Assembly: GCA_027579435.1 (NCBI GenBank)
Contig: JANBPK010000009.1
Location: forward strand, 33,478-97,477
Length of the DNA: 64,000 nucleotides
Reading direction: 5' to 3'
Source of the DNA: Candolleomyces eurysporus
Taxonomy: Eukaryota; Basidiomycota; Agaricomycetes; Agaricales; Psathyrellaceae
The position numbers and the translations under genes are program-made. Within the stretch, counting starts at the first letter, position 1. Each line of letters starts with the position of its first letter. Below the pieces are notes generated by a model. That model was not told the DNA's origin. It saw nothing but the letters and a program-made list of their open reading frames with translations, and did not search any database. Positions 49,487 to 59,486 of the stretch are shown in pieces.

Positions 49487-50937
49487 TCAGTTTGTGCGGT
49501 AAAGTGCACGTTTTGCGACCTTGGTGATGAGAGGGGTGTCTGGGAATGCAAGAGCTTCCAAGTTGGTCGCATACTACAAAATGATGTTGAGTTCGGGAAT
49601 CTATCGGAATATAAATAAAACTTACGGGTGTTGGCACATCAGCACCAGTGACACGCTCAACGGGAGCATCCAAATAGTCGAATGCCTCGCTCTCAACAAT
49701 TTGCGCACAAATTTCACTACCGACACCGAACTGGGGGAAGCCACCCTCAACAATGACCAACCTAAAAACATTTGAGTTGGATAGACCGATGGACAACGGA
49801 AAGGGAAAACTTACCTGTTAGTCTTCTTGACCGACTTGATGATGGTGTCGATGTCGAGGGGACGGATGCTGCGAAGGTTGACAACCTCAGCCTTGATGCC
49901 TTCCTTGGCCAGCTCCTCTGCTGCCTCAAGACTGTGAGTGACCATCTTGCTGTGGGCAACAATGGTCACGTCACTGCCTTCCCGCTCAACCTTGGCCTTC
50001 CCGATTGGCAGCAAGAAGTCCGACGACATGGCTTCCTGCGACATTGGGAACGAAACACCGTAAAGCATCTCGTTCTCCAGGAAGACGACGGGATTGGGAT
50101 CTCTGATTGCCGACTACCTGGAGTGAGCCTACGTTACTCGGTGACACCAGAATAAGCAGCTTACCTTGAGTAGACCCTTGCAATCTTCGGCACTCCAAGG
50201 GCTAACAACCTTGAGACCGGGAATGGATCCGTACCATGCCGCATAGTCTTGAGAATGCTGGGCGCCAACACCGGCCGCTGCACCATTGGGTCCGCGGAAA
50301 ACAACGGGGCAGGGGACGTTACCGCCGGACATGTAGTAGGTCTTTCCAGCAGAGTTGACAATCTGGTCAATGGCTTGCATAGCGAAGTTGAAGGTCATGA
50401 ACTCGCAACTTTCGGATGTGGCGTCAGCGATAAGTGTGTCGTGCTTGGGAACGGAAAAACTTACATCGGACGAAGACCCTGCAGAGCTGCACCGACGGCA
50501 ATGCCAGCAAAGCCCATCTCAGTAATGGGAGTGTCGACGACTCGCTTCTCGCCGAACTTGTCCATGAGTCCCTTGGTCACCTTTCGACGGAAGACGGAAG
50601 ACGTCATTAAACGGGTGCAGCAGGATTCCAGCAAGTCAACATACCTTGTAGGCACCATTGTAACGGGCAACTTCTTCACCGAGGATGAAGACGTTCTCGT
50701 CACGGGTCATCTCTTCCTCCATGGCCAGGTTGAGCGCCTCACGGACAGTCATCTGTGGAGAGCATATTAATGGGCGGAAGCAAAAACAGCTGTGACAAAG
50801 CGCACCGTATGCTGCTCCGTGTCGGCCGTTGCATAGCGGCGAATGCCCATGAGGGCGTGCCTTGGGAGGGCAGCGACTGGTCGTCTGGCATGGGCCAAGG
50901 CAGGGGCGAAACGGGAGAGGACCAGACGGGAAACCAT
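49487..50937 (-). CDS. PDB1: Pyruvate dehydrogenase E1 component subunit beta, mitochondrial
   Basis: Beta subunit of the thiamine-diphosphate-dependent E1 of the pyruvate dehydrogenase complex in the mitochondrial matrix. The minus strand starts [20 protein letters not shown], an arginine-rich, acid-free targeting peptide, then [80 protein letters not shown] and [20 protein letters not shown]. The C-terminal transketolase part has [16 protein letters not shown] and [16 protein letters not shown], then [20 protein letters not shown]. It ends AKRALYRTN, stop 49487-49489. About seven short introns. Divergent from the SDR gene (155 bp between starts). Identity is firm. Confidence 0.95.
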
Positions 50938-51092
50938 GGTTGAGTTGGGGGGAGAGAGAAAAAGGCGGTCGATATTTTAGGTCCACCGCAGAACCGCGTA
51001 ACGGCCTGTTGGGGTTTGCTGGCATTCAAACTCAGCCCCAGCGACGCGCCCCGGNTCCGTCCACCCGCCATCACCCTTTCGTCTCCCCTCCA

Positions 51093-52084
51093 ATGACGAA
51101 GCCTGTCATCCTGGTCACCGGTGCCTCCAGGTTCTCAAAAATCCATCTTTGTGTCTGCACAATCCATTGATGAGCATGCGCATTCTAGAGGCATTGGCCT
51201 GGCCGTCACCCGCCATCTGCTTTTGCAGTTCAAGGCCGTCGTGGTCGCACTCTCACGTTCCTGCAGCCCCGAGTTGTATGAGCTCGGTCTCGCACACGAG
51301 GATCTCAACATTGTTGCCTGTGATGTGTGCGTCTGCGGTACCTGAGACTGTACCCGTCTCTCATATATATATACATCAAACAGTGCGGATGAGCACGCTT
51401 TGGCCAATGCCATCCACTCGGCCGCCCAAAAGCACCACGGAATCAGTGCTCTCGTCCTGAACGCAGGTGTTCTCGAGCCGGTTGGCAAGATCGGCGACAA
51501 CGCTCCTCTGTCAGAGTGGAAGCGCCACTTTGATGTCAATTTCTTTTCGTTGGTCACCGCAGTACAGAGTGCCCTTCCCTCCCTGCGCAAGAACCCGCTT
51601 GGTGGTCGGATCGTCTTCATCAGTTCTGGAGCTGCCATCAAAGGTTCAGCTGCATGGGGACCCTATAATGCTAGCAAAGCAGCCATGAACTCCCTTTGCA
51701 GGTGGGCATTCACCTCGCCTTCTTTGCATGTAGGTTGACCCCGCGCTAGGACGTTGGCAGAGGAAGAGCCCAGCATCACCTCAGTTGCTCTCCGCCCTGG
51801 TATGGTCGACACGACGGTCAGCTCTTTTCGTTCATTCAAAGGTTTATGCTAATGTATTTCATCAGATGCAAGCAGAGATAAGGTCAACTGGAGGCTCGGT
51901 GATGCCCCCAGAGGACTACCAGAAGTTCCTCAAAGTTCACGCTGATGGAAAGTTAGTCAAGCCCGAAGATTGTGGATACGTTATCGCCTCCCTCGCTGTG
52001 CGCGCTCCGAAATCTCTTAGTGGCCAGTTTGTTAGCTGGGACTCGGAAGAATGTAAACCCTTCAGGAAGGAAGCTCAAGATTAA
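51093..52084 (+). CDS. Short-chain dehydrogenase/reductase (classical SDR, sepiapterin/benzil reductase-like)
   Basis: NAD(P)-dependent oxidoreductase. Spliced start MTKPVILVTGASRGIGLAVT contains the cofactor motif TGxxxGxG, split by an intron at the second G codon (TCC AG|A GGC). Then the NNAG-like ALVLNAGVLEPVGK, the catalytic Ser in IVFISSGAAIKGSAAWG and the YxxxK motif in GPYNASKAAMNSL, followed by VALRPGMVDTTMQAEIRSTG. It ends FRKEAQD, stop 52082-52084. The length of about 250 residues is typical. The closest named relatives I recall are fungal Irc24-like benzil reductases; the substrate cannot be told from sequence. The N at 51055 is 38 bp upstream of the ATG, next to a GC run, outside coding sequence. 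Confidence 0.88.
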
Positions 52085-52241
52085 AGGTTATCACGTTCAT
52101 AGTGTGTCATCTGCTATCACGAATGGAAATTCAAATAACATTTTTGGACCTCTGACGACGTGCCCTTTCCTTTTAAACTCGTCCAACCTGGCATGACTTG
52201 TATATACGTGCCCTTTTCACCCCGGCTCTCATACACCCCCA

Positions 52242-53493
52242 ATGCCCGTTATCGACGTCCACCACCATTATTTTCCTCCCGAGCTCCACCAATCCAAGTT
52301 ACAAACCAATCAAGACATCGGATGGAAGACCCCGGCTGGCCATCTTCCTTGGTCCCCAGAGCTGAGTTTAAAGGCCATGGATGAGCTGGGAATCGATATT
52401 AGCATCCTTTCCTATCCTGCAATCCCTCTGGGAACGGTCAGCGAGGAGAACAGAAAGGCTGCAAGAGCACGGAATGAATTCGCTTCTAATGTCTGCCGCG
52501 AGCATCCCACTCGATTCGGGTTTTTTGCCACTCTACCATTCCTGGACGACATTGAAGGTGAGTTAGCAAGAAATCAAGAAGCGAATGTGTTGAAGACAAG
52601 TCCTTCAGGCTGTCTCAGAGAGATCGCATTTTCCCTCGATGACCTCAACGCTGACGGCATTTCCCTGGCCTCTAGCTATGGTCGAGGCCAGTCAGCAAGT
52701 AAGTGTGCAAACGATTGGTCTCCTGATCCCTCGTTCAAAGTCATTAGAGTATATTGGCGACGACGCTTATGAGCCCATTTGGCGAGAACTGAATCGACGT
52801 GAAGCCGTCGTATTTTTGCACGGCACCCAAACACCATCGTCGACTCCGTACCCCCATTTTTTCCTCGGCATACCTATTACCGAGGTCTGCGCTTTTCCCT
52901 GCCAAGGTCTGGGCAACTTCTGACCGTGTTGCCTGCTCGTAGGTCCCGAACGAAACTTTCAAGGCAGCAGCCCACCTGGTCGTCACGGGTCGAAAACGAC
53001 AATACCCCGACGTCAAGATTATCCTTGCCCACATGGGGGGGCACCGTTAGCTCAATGGCCGCGCGGACCGCCGTGCTGTCAAATTATATGGGCTGCACCC
53101 TCTCCCCAGAAGAAATCCTTGACGATTTCAAGTCTTTCTATTTCGAGACTGCGTTGAGCGCTTACGGCCCAGCGCTGAAGGCCATGGAGGAATTCGCCAG
53201 GCCCGGACATTTGCTATGGGGCTCTGACTTCCCCGGTAAGCCAGACCGTTATCGCAATGCTTTAGTCCAGGTACTGACGAGTGTATGGTCTCGCATCGAC
53301 AGCCGTTAGCACTGAATCGGCGGCATGGTTCGACAAGCAGCTGAACGAGCATTATAGAGAGGATGGGGATAGGCTGACCGGCGTTTTATACAAGAACGCG
53401 CTCCGGCTTTTCGTGAAGAGAGGTATTATGGCTGAATTAACGCCGAATACAGAGGACGCATTATCTACCACAGATATTGTAGAATACAAGTAG
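52242..53493 (+). CDS. Amidohydrolase-2 (ACMSD-like decarboxylase) family enzyme, frame broken by one extra G
   Basis: TIM-barrel metal enzyme of the ACMSD/6-methylsalicylate decarboxylase/OH-benzoate decarboxylase type. Start MPVIDVHHHYFPPELHQ (HxH metal ligands), then AMDELGIDISILSYPAIPLG, EHPTRFGFFATLPFLDDIEG, EPIWRELNRREAVVFLHGTQ, VKIILAHMGGTVSSMAAR, and HLLWGSDFP with the metal-binding aspartate. It ends TTDIVEYK. The run of seven G at 53035-53041 shifts the frame: as written AHMG is followed by GHR and a stop. With six G it continues GTVSSMAAR, the conserved family sequence. Because several genes here show homopolymer errors I infer a sequencing error, but a true pseudogene cannot be excluded. 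The substrate is unknown. It lies 157 bp after the SDR on the same strand. Confidence 0.8.
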
Positions 53494-53697
53494 CAACCCC
53501 GCTTATGAAACAGGACGAGACAACAGATGAGGGTATACAGGATGGGTATACAAACGGTTTGCCGGTATAAATCTAGTAACAGTTATCGTTAGATTATGTT
53601 AAGCCATCTAGAGTCGTTGCCAGAGTGAAGACGGCGAGAGTTCGATGATCAATGATATCCGTAACAGTTCGTGCAATGTCCGAGTCGTTAAGGTGGT

Positions 53698-55649
53698 CTA
53701 GTGTAGTTCCTGTTCGCGCAACCACCGGAGAATTTTGCCGTGAGTAGGTCCGCCAGCCATAAGGGCCTGGCCGTGTTTTGCTTCGGGGTCGTAAATCAGA
53801 TTCTTTCGAATTCCATGGGACGTCAGATACCGTTGAACCCGCTGACAAAGATCGTTTAATTGACAGACAAAACATGCAGGAGTAAGCGGAGACTTACGGC
53901 AGAATGAAGGATACTGTCCTTTCCACCGAGGACAAACAGTGTCTTGGAAGAATCCCTAGCATTGGGAATCTCTTCATACCACAAGGAGTTGGAAACCCAA
54001 TCAAAGTGCCGCTGGAGGAGATTGGCAACTCCAAGTTCCGTGCCTACGAAATATTTCATCAAAAGCTCGATGGCCTGTCAATGCGGCGTTGCGTCAGATT
54101 TATCATGAAAAGTTGAACAAAAGTAAAATCGCACCGTTGCTGGTGGCCGGTATAGGAAGTTGTAGCAAACGTCTATGGAAGGAGATGTTGAGTGCTGACT
54201 TTCGGCCAAAAAGAACCGAATGAGACCATACCTCCTTCCCAAGAGCAGAATGTGACGGGGTCAACAAAGCAGGAACGCGCCACGAGATAGGGGTGATTCT
54301 TCAGTATCCAAGCGTGGGTGTATGAACCGCTGTCGATGAGTTAGGCAACGTCGGTCTCACACCAATGGATGAATTCTTACTTGGAGTGACTGAGGATTGT
54401 GACACCCTTTCGCTTCCCCGTCAGTGCCTTCGCGACCTGCTTCTCGTCCTCATCTTCAATGGTGTCGTCGGCATAGTCGACTTCAGCCCATCCAAATTCT
54501 TTGAGCAAGGATGCCAACTTGTCGGCCAGTTGATGTCGATTCATTGGCTGCAGGAACTTGGGATGGAAGACGTCCTGACTGATATGGGGTTGTAACACCA
54601 CAAGTATAGGACGATCTGTGATTGTCTCGAATAGATGAGAAAGCGTCATGTGGTATTGCAATAAACCCAGTCCGAGGCCATGGATGAAGACGAGCGGGTG
54701 GGGCGAGGACAGCTGATCCCAGCCTTCAGGAACTCGAACGAGGTACCTGTCGATTTTTGGTTAGTAAAGTTAGGATAAGGATCGCTAAGTGTCGGAACTA
54801 ACTCAAGATCTCCATGGCACTCGTGACGAACGTCAAAGTTGCGTTTGTAATACGCCTTGATGGACCAGTTGGCAAGTTTAACGGAGGCGTAGAAGATAAA
54901 GGGACGTCCCCAGATTTGGACAGGGTCAATGGTCAGGCACATCGACCGAATGGACGGATTGTGACCATCCTCTGCTTGACAGCCCAAACGCTTCTGGAGG
55001 AGGTCCAAGGACTCGTCCAGGAGTTGGCGACGTGACTGGCAGAGTTGCTCGTACGGCGGCATTTCGTCGTTATACATCGACCAATAGAGCCATCGGCGTA
55101 GGTTGTCGAGTTTCACAGAGGACCAAGGGACTTTGCAGAACCAAGTCCTGAGGCAGTTTCGGAAATCGACGGCCCTAGGATCATGCGGTTCGAGCTGAGT
55201 GATCTGTTCCTCGGGGCTTCCTGGACGCTCGGTGGAGAGCGACTCTTCGTCCCCACCGTCTTCCGGTAAATTAGCCAACCCTGTTTTCAAGAGACGAGTG
55301 AAGGCAGTTTGCATCTCTATAGGGTTGGCCGGCCCACAGGGAGAGGGACCTGCTATTTGCCTGGCCAGCTGGTAGTGGTAGACACCGAAGAAGACCTGCA
55401 GTGGGTGCGTTAGTGCGGAACATACAGCAACGAGGAGAGTGCTGGGCTGACCTCGCAAAGGGCCAGCAAAAAAAATGACCGGCCCGCGACGCCATAAACC
55501 CAAATCCTTCCCGTGTGCAGCGAGTAGACGACAAACAGCCATGACGCGGGGACGACCGACCAGAGCGGCAGAACGGCGACGAGAAAGGCGACGTAGAACG
55601 ACGTCTCCCTCGGTCTGTGAGGTACCGGAGACTCGGTAGGGTCGCCCAT
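53698..55649 (-). CDS. Membrane-anchored alpha/beta hydrolase, fungal family
   Basis: Start MGDPTESPVPHRPRETS at 55649 (an in-frame upstream ATG at 55742 is possible). Two hydrophobic segments follow (FYVAFLVAVLPLWSVVPASW, then VYGVAGRSFFLLAL), probable membrane spans. A long helical linker has WFCKVPWSSVKLDNLRRWLY. The alpha/beta hydrolase domain has VFIHGLGLGLLQY (oxyanion HG), ILSHSNGSYTHAW (nucleophile elbow, Ser in SHSNG), LFVLGGKDSILHSA (acid) and DPEAKHGQALMAGG (His). It ends LREQELH, stop 53698-53700. An intron interrupts the Asn codon directly after the nucleophile Ser. The family is common in Agaricomycetes to my knowledge; the substrate is unknown. Divergent from IDH1 (226 bp). Confidence 0.82.
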
Positions 55650-55875
55650 GGCTGGCCGCTGGGGAGGATGGGGAGGGGAGGACAAGAGGAGCGGGGGGCC
55701 TGGGATCCACCGAAACAGCGAGCGGGAGCAAATCAAAATCAATCATAGTTCCGCGACGCCGACGACGCACGTGATGGCGATAAGGCTACACGTGGAATGA
55801 ACTTAGTGACGTTTTTTGATAGTCCCGTCAAGTCCTCGTTGCCCTCGACACTTTATTTTCTTCCTCCCGACCGCC

Positions 55876-57502
55876 ATGTTGCGCAGCGCCCTCTCCGCCG
55901 CCGTCCGTCCTGCCCTCGCAAAGCCTGTATGTTCATCGTCGCAGCTGTCTATGCCGTGTTTCTGTATCTGACCCACATCCACGGCCGTAGGCTAGGCAGG
56001 CTACTACTCTCGCCGCAGGCTACCCGAGAGTCAGTGCTATCGACAGAGTGGGTTCCTTATTTAGCACCCGCAGCCAATATTTCATACTCATCTCAAATTC
56101 AACTCTAGCCTGCCACAAAATACGGCGGTACATACACCGTACGTCCTCTTCCAGCTCCACCGCCCTTATCTCAGACGCCGACTTTTTCCGCATAGGTTAC
56201 ACTTATTCCCGGAGATGGTATTGGCGCGGAAATTACAGACTCGGTCAAGGAAATTTTCCAGCACGTCAATGCTCCCATTGAATGGGAGCAGTACGACGTC
56301 TCCGGCATGTCCTCGTCCGGAGAGGCCCTCTTCAAGCAGGCTATGGACAGCTTGAAGCGAAACAAAGTTGGCTTGAAGGGTATGGCACATTCTTTCTCCA
56401 GTCGGGAAGTGTTCTGACGCGTGCAACAGGAATTCTCTTTACTCCCATTTCCCAGTCCGGTCACATCTCGTGGAACGTGGCCATGCGCCAGCAGCTTGAT
56501 ATCTACGCGTCCGTCGTTCTCTGCAAGTCCTTGCCCGGATTCCCCACAAGGCACTCCAACGTCGATTTTGCTATCATTCGAGAAAATACCGAGGGTGAAT
56601 ATTCTGGTCTTGAACACCAGAGCTATCCCGGCGTCGTTGAAAACTTGAAGGTGTCCACGCGCGCCAAGGCTGAGCGAATCTCACGGTTCGCGTTCGACTT
56701 TGCCCTCAAGAACGGACGGAAGGCGAGTTCTTCATCCGTGTCTACCCGCCCCGGCCGTACTGATCCTTTTACAGAAAGTGACATGTGTCCACAAGGCTAA
56801 CATCATGAAGCTCGGTGATGGTCTTTTCCTCAACACCTTCCGCCGAGTCGCGGAGGATTACAAGTCCTCAGGCATCGAGTTCAATGACATGATTGTGGAC
56901 AACACGTCAGTTTCCGACTCCCGTAGACCGCCCGACTTTATCTAACGCGTTGTGTTAGGTCCATGCAACTTGTTGCTCGTCCCGGGCAATTCGATGTGAT
57001 GGTCATGCCCAACTTGTATGGTGCGATCGTCTCCAACATCGGTGCTGCTCTCGTAGGTGGTCCTGGCATCGTTCCTGGCTGCAACGTCGGACGTGTAAGT
57101 GTTGATATCTTGTCGAGATTGCCGACCATCATGATGACCGTGTTGTAGGAATACGCTCTCTTCGAACCCGGCTGTCGTCACGTCGCCAGCGACATCATGG
57201 GCACCAACACCGCCAACCCCACTGCCATGATCTTGAGCGCTACTATGATGCTCCGACACCTTGGGTTTGTTTTGTTCTCGCTTGCGATGTAGCCGGACGC
57301 TGACACATGTCTCAATAGCCTTGATTCCATCGCCAACAACATTGCCGCTGCTACCTTTGGCGTCATCAACGAGGGCAAGGTCAGGACAGCAGACATGGGT
57401 GGTACGTTGCTTCCGCTCCTTCTTCCTGGTTTCGAATCTCAAGCAATTTTAGGCTCTTCTACTACCTCGGATTTCACCTCTGCCATCATCGAGAAGCTTT
57501 GA
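55876..57502 (+). CDS. IDH1: NAD-dependent isocitrate dehydrogenase subunit 1, mitochondrial
   Basis: Subunit of the octameric NAD-IDH of the TCA cycle. Start [17 protein letters not shown], a basic mitochondrial presequence. Then [100 protein letters not shown] and [20 protein letters not shown]. The last exon ends [15 protein letters not shown], stop 57500-57502. The SGLEH and IMKLGDGLF context matches the regulatory IDH1 type better than IDH2. The join between the presequence and PATKYGG is not certain: the intron of about 180 nt (55928-56108) may hold a small extra exon. At least seven introns in total. Confidence 0.9.
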
Positions 57503-58084
57503 TGCCTCCGCACAATGGCGCAGATGAAGAATGGCAGATGCACGGGAAAATGAGTGACCGGACACTATGTAGATAGATAGAGGACTCGATTGGGTACCTT
57601 ATGAACCTGTCTGTCGTAATTTTGGATATCTGCATACTACCAGCGCTAATCCTTCGCCACATATGCTTTGAACCAGGGACGTGGCAAGATTAATGAGTGT
57701 CGGTAGAAAGAAAAGGAATGGATGCTGCGGACAGGAGTGGCAAGAGCCGTCGAATTGGCAAATTGGATCATGATCCCAGCCATCAGATCGCCCATCGAGT
57801 CACGTAACGCGCCTTCAACGCGATTTGTGTGTGGCTGCATCGTGCCTCACCTCCACCATGCCATCGACGCAGCCGTATCGCCTCACAATGCATGCTTGGG
57901 CCACCATATCCTCGTCGCAGCCTTTGTCCCCCTTGTTACACAGTGACAGTGGCTTCTCCAGTTCCACTAAAAGGCAGGCCCTTTTAGCAATCACCTCCAG
58001 GCCTTTCCCTCCGCTCCAGCTAGCGATAACCTTCGGCTTCTCCACCCTTCCCCTCGATNGGCCCCCCCGACTGTTCGCCGAAAT
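57503..58084. other. 582-bp spacer between IDH1 and the Cys-Cys-tailed protein
   Basis: IDH1 3' end and the presumed promoter and leader of the next gene. No conserved ORF, RNA gene or repeat was recognised. A single N at 58059 sits before a GGCCCCCCC run, 26 bp upstream of the ATG. Confidence 0.5.
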
Positions 58085-59091
58085 ATGAGCTACCGAAAGC
58101 CAGTGCCCAAGTATGAGCCCACTCCACCGCCATCCCCTGTCCCTGTCCCTCCACAGCCTCTACCTCCATTACAACTCGACGAAACTACTGATGAGTTGCT
58201 CTCGGTGCGGAGACAATCTATTTATCTCCTCTTTGCTTAATTGACGGTGGTCTCTCTGAACCCTCTCAGCTTCCTAATAGTTGGAGCCGCTCCCAGTCTA
58301 CAGAGCAGAGGCCCGATCTCCCGGAACAAACTGTGGAACTGTTGGTCCCAAGCATGTTCCTCCCTACTCCAGACCATAGTTTTACTGGGTCTGACGTGCG
58401 TGTTTTATAAACCTCTTTTTTGACTAAATATCTAATAAAGACTCAGCTCGCTGTCCCTTCTTCATGCCGTACGGGTAATCTTTCCTTCAACTCCCGGTTG
58501 GACAATAGTACAGACGACCCCACAACCTCGGGCCAAGATCGAAAGAAGCGGGGGGCGCATAAAGTGAGTATTGCGTTCATCTCCACTCCTGCGGACCCTA
58601 ATATAGATTCGTACGCCCAGAGTTATCGCCCTCCGACGCCCCCACTTCGTGCTCAACACAAGAAGCGGCGTCTGACGGGTGCATTTCCCCCGGAAGACCA
58701 TGCTCCGACAATTGAGATTCAAGCGCCCGTGCACCAAGAGCTAAGCGCAGGCGAAACAAGTCGTACACATGAGGGGCCCTCACTACGCACCATGCCCTCG
58801 TTTATCACAGAAAAGACGTTTGTCTCCCTGGCGGTGCCGAACGTGGATTCAAGCAACCCGAATGTATCTTCAGGTTGGTCTGGTCAGTTAGCCACATTTG
58901 TCTCGGAGTCGGACCCCAGACTCAGTGGATACCCTGGACCTCTATACTCGCACAAAGATTTTTCGGAGGTGGAATTCGACAAATCACAATACCAAGATCA
59001 AGAGGAGACTCAATCGCCACCCGGGTTGTGCAATATGTTGACATCGTGTGGCGCTGGAATGAAGAAGTTCTTGACGGCCTTTTGCTGCTGA
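58085..59091 (+). CDS. Unrecognised Ser/Pro-rich protein with Cys-Cys C-terminus
   Basis: I do not recognise this protein. Start MSYRKPVPKYEPTPPPSPVP, Pro-rich, then spliced DETTDELLSLPNSWSRSQST, and LLVPSMFLPTPDHSFTGSDT after two introns (donors near 58203 and 58397). The middle is disordered-looking and Ser/Thr/Pro-rich with a basic patch (LRAQHKKRRLTG). The end is GLCNMLTSCGAGMKKFLTAF followed by CC and the stop (59089-59091). Four cysteines in the last 20 residues next to two lysines resemble lipid-modified (palmitoylated or prenylated) tails; that is an inference. The long open last exon and clean splice joins support a real gene. The nearest neighbours, IDH1 and a mitochondrial carrier, give no functional clue. 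Confidence 0.65.
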
Positions 59092-59486
59092 AGCTCTGGA
59101 TGAGCCTAACTTATGATTATAAATTATGCCTATGCTTATGACAAACCCTTATGCAGTTCTATGTTAGTAGATAGTGGAATGAGTGACATCTGGAATGTCC
59201 AAGCGTGCATTGGCTGGCAGACCCACGTGTTGGATTGATGTGAGGGAGAGAAGACACCCGGAACTCCAAGCATTCCGGCAGTCGAGCGTCATCATCCTTC
59301 GGCGGCGTCGACCATAACCGTTCTGTGCGATAATCCACCATGAGCATATGAGAGCAGGGCTCTCCACCAGACTCTCGCTCTTACGCTCATTACCTCTCCG
59401 CACGCTTGCCAGCTCCTCTCACTAGACCGCCAGCATCGCTTAGAGGGCCCCATCCATCTCCGGAGATTTTCTATCTATCTATATAA
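59092..59486. other. 395-bp spacer with CTAT repeat and TATA-like word at the carrier start
   Basis: No gene recognised. The last 17 bases before the carrier ATG form CTATCTATCT followed by ATATAA, a short tetranucleotide repeat and a TATA-like word touching the start codon. If TATATAA is a real TATA box, transcription would begin downstream of this ATG, and the Met at codon 18 would be the start. Confidence 0.45.

Noticed and set aside
52242..53493. Amidohydrolase as a genuine pseudogene
   Set aside because: The only defect is one extra G in a homopolymer; all metal-binding motifs and splice sites are intact, and similar errors affect clearly essential genes nearby.
51093..53493. SDR plus amidohydrolase as a small metabolic gene cluster
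   Set aside because: Adjacent and same strand, but no transporter, regulator or backbone enzyme nearby; adjacency alone is weak evidence.
54646..55770. 374-codon minus-strand frame starting MRRRRRGTMIDF
   Set aside because: Its C-terminal half is the real alpha/beta hydrolase frame, but its N-terminal part reads an adjacent frame across an intron; the true N-terminus is MGDPTESPVP with membrane segments.
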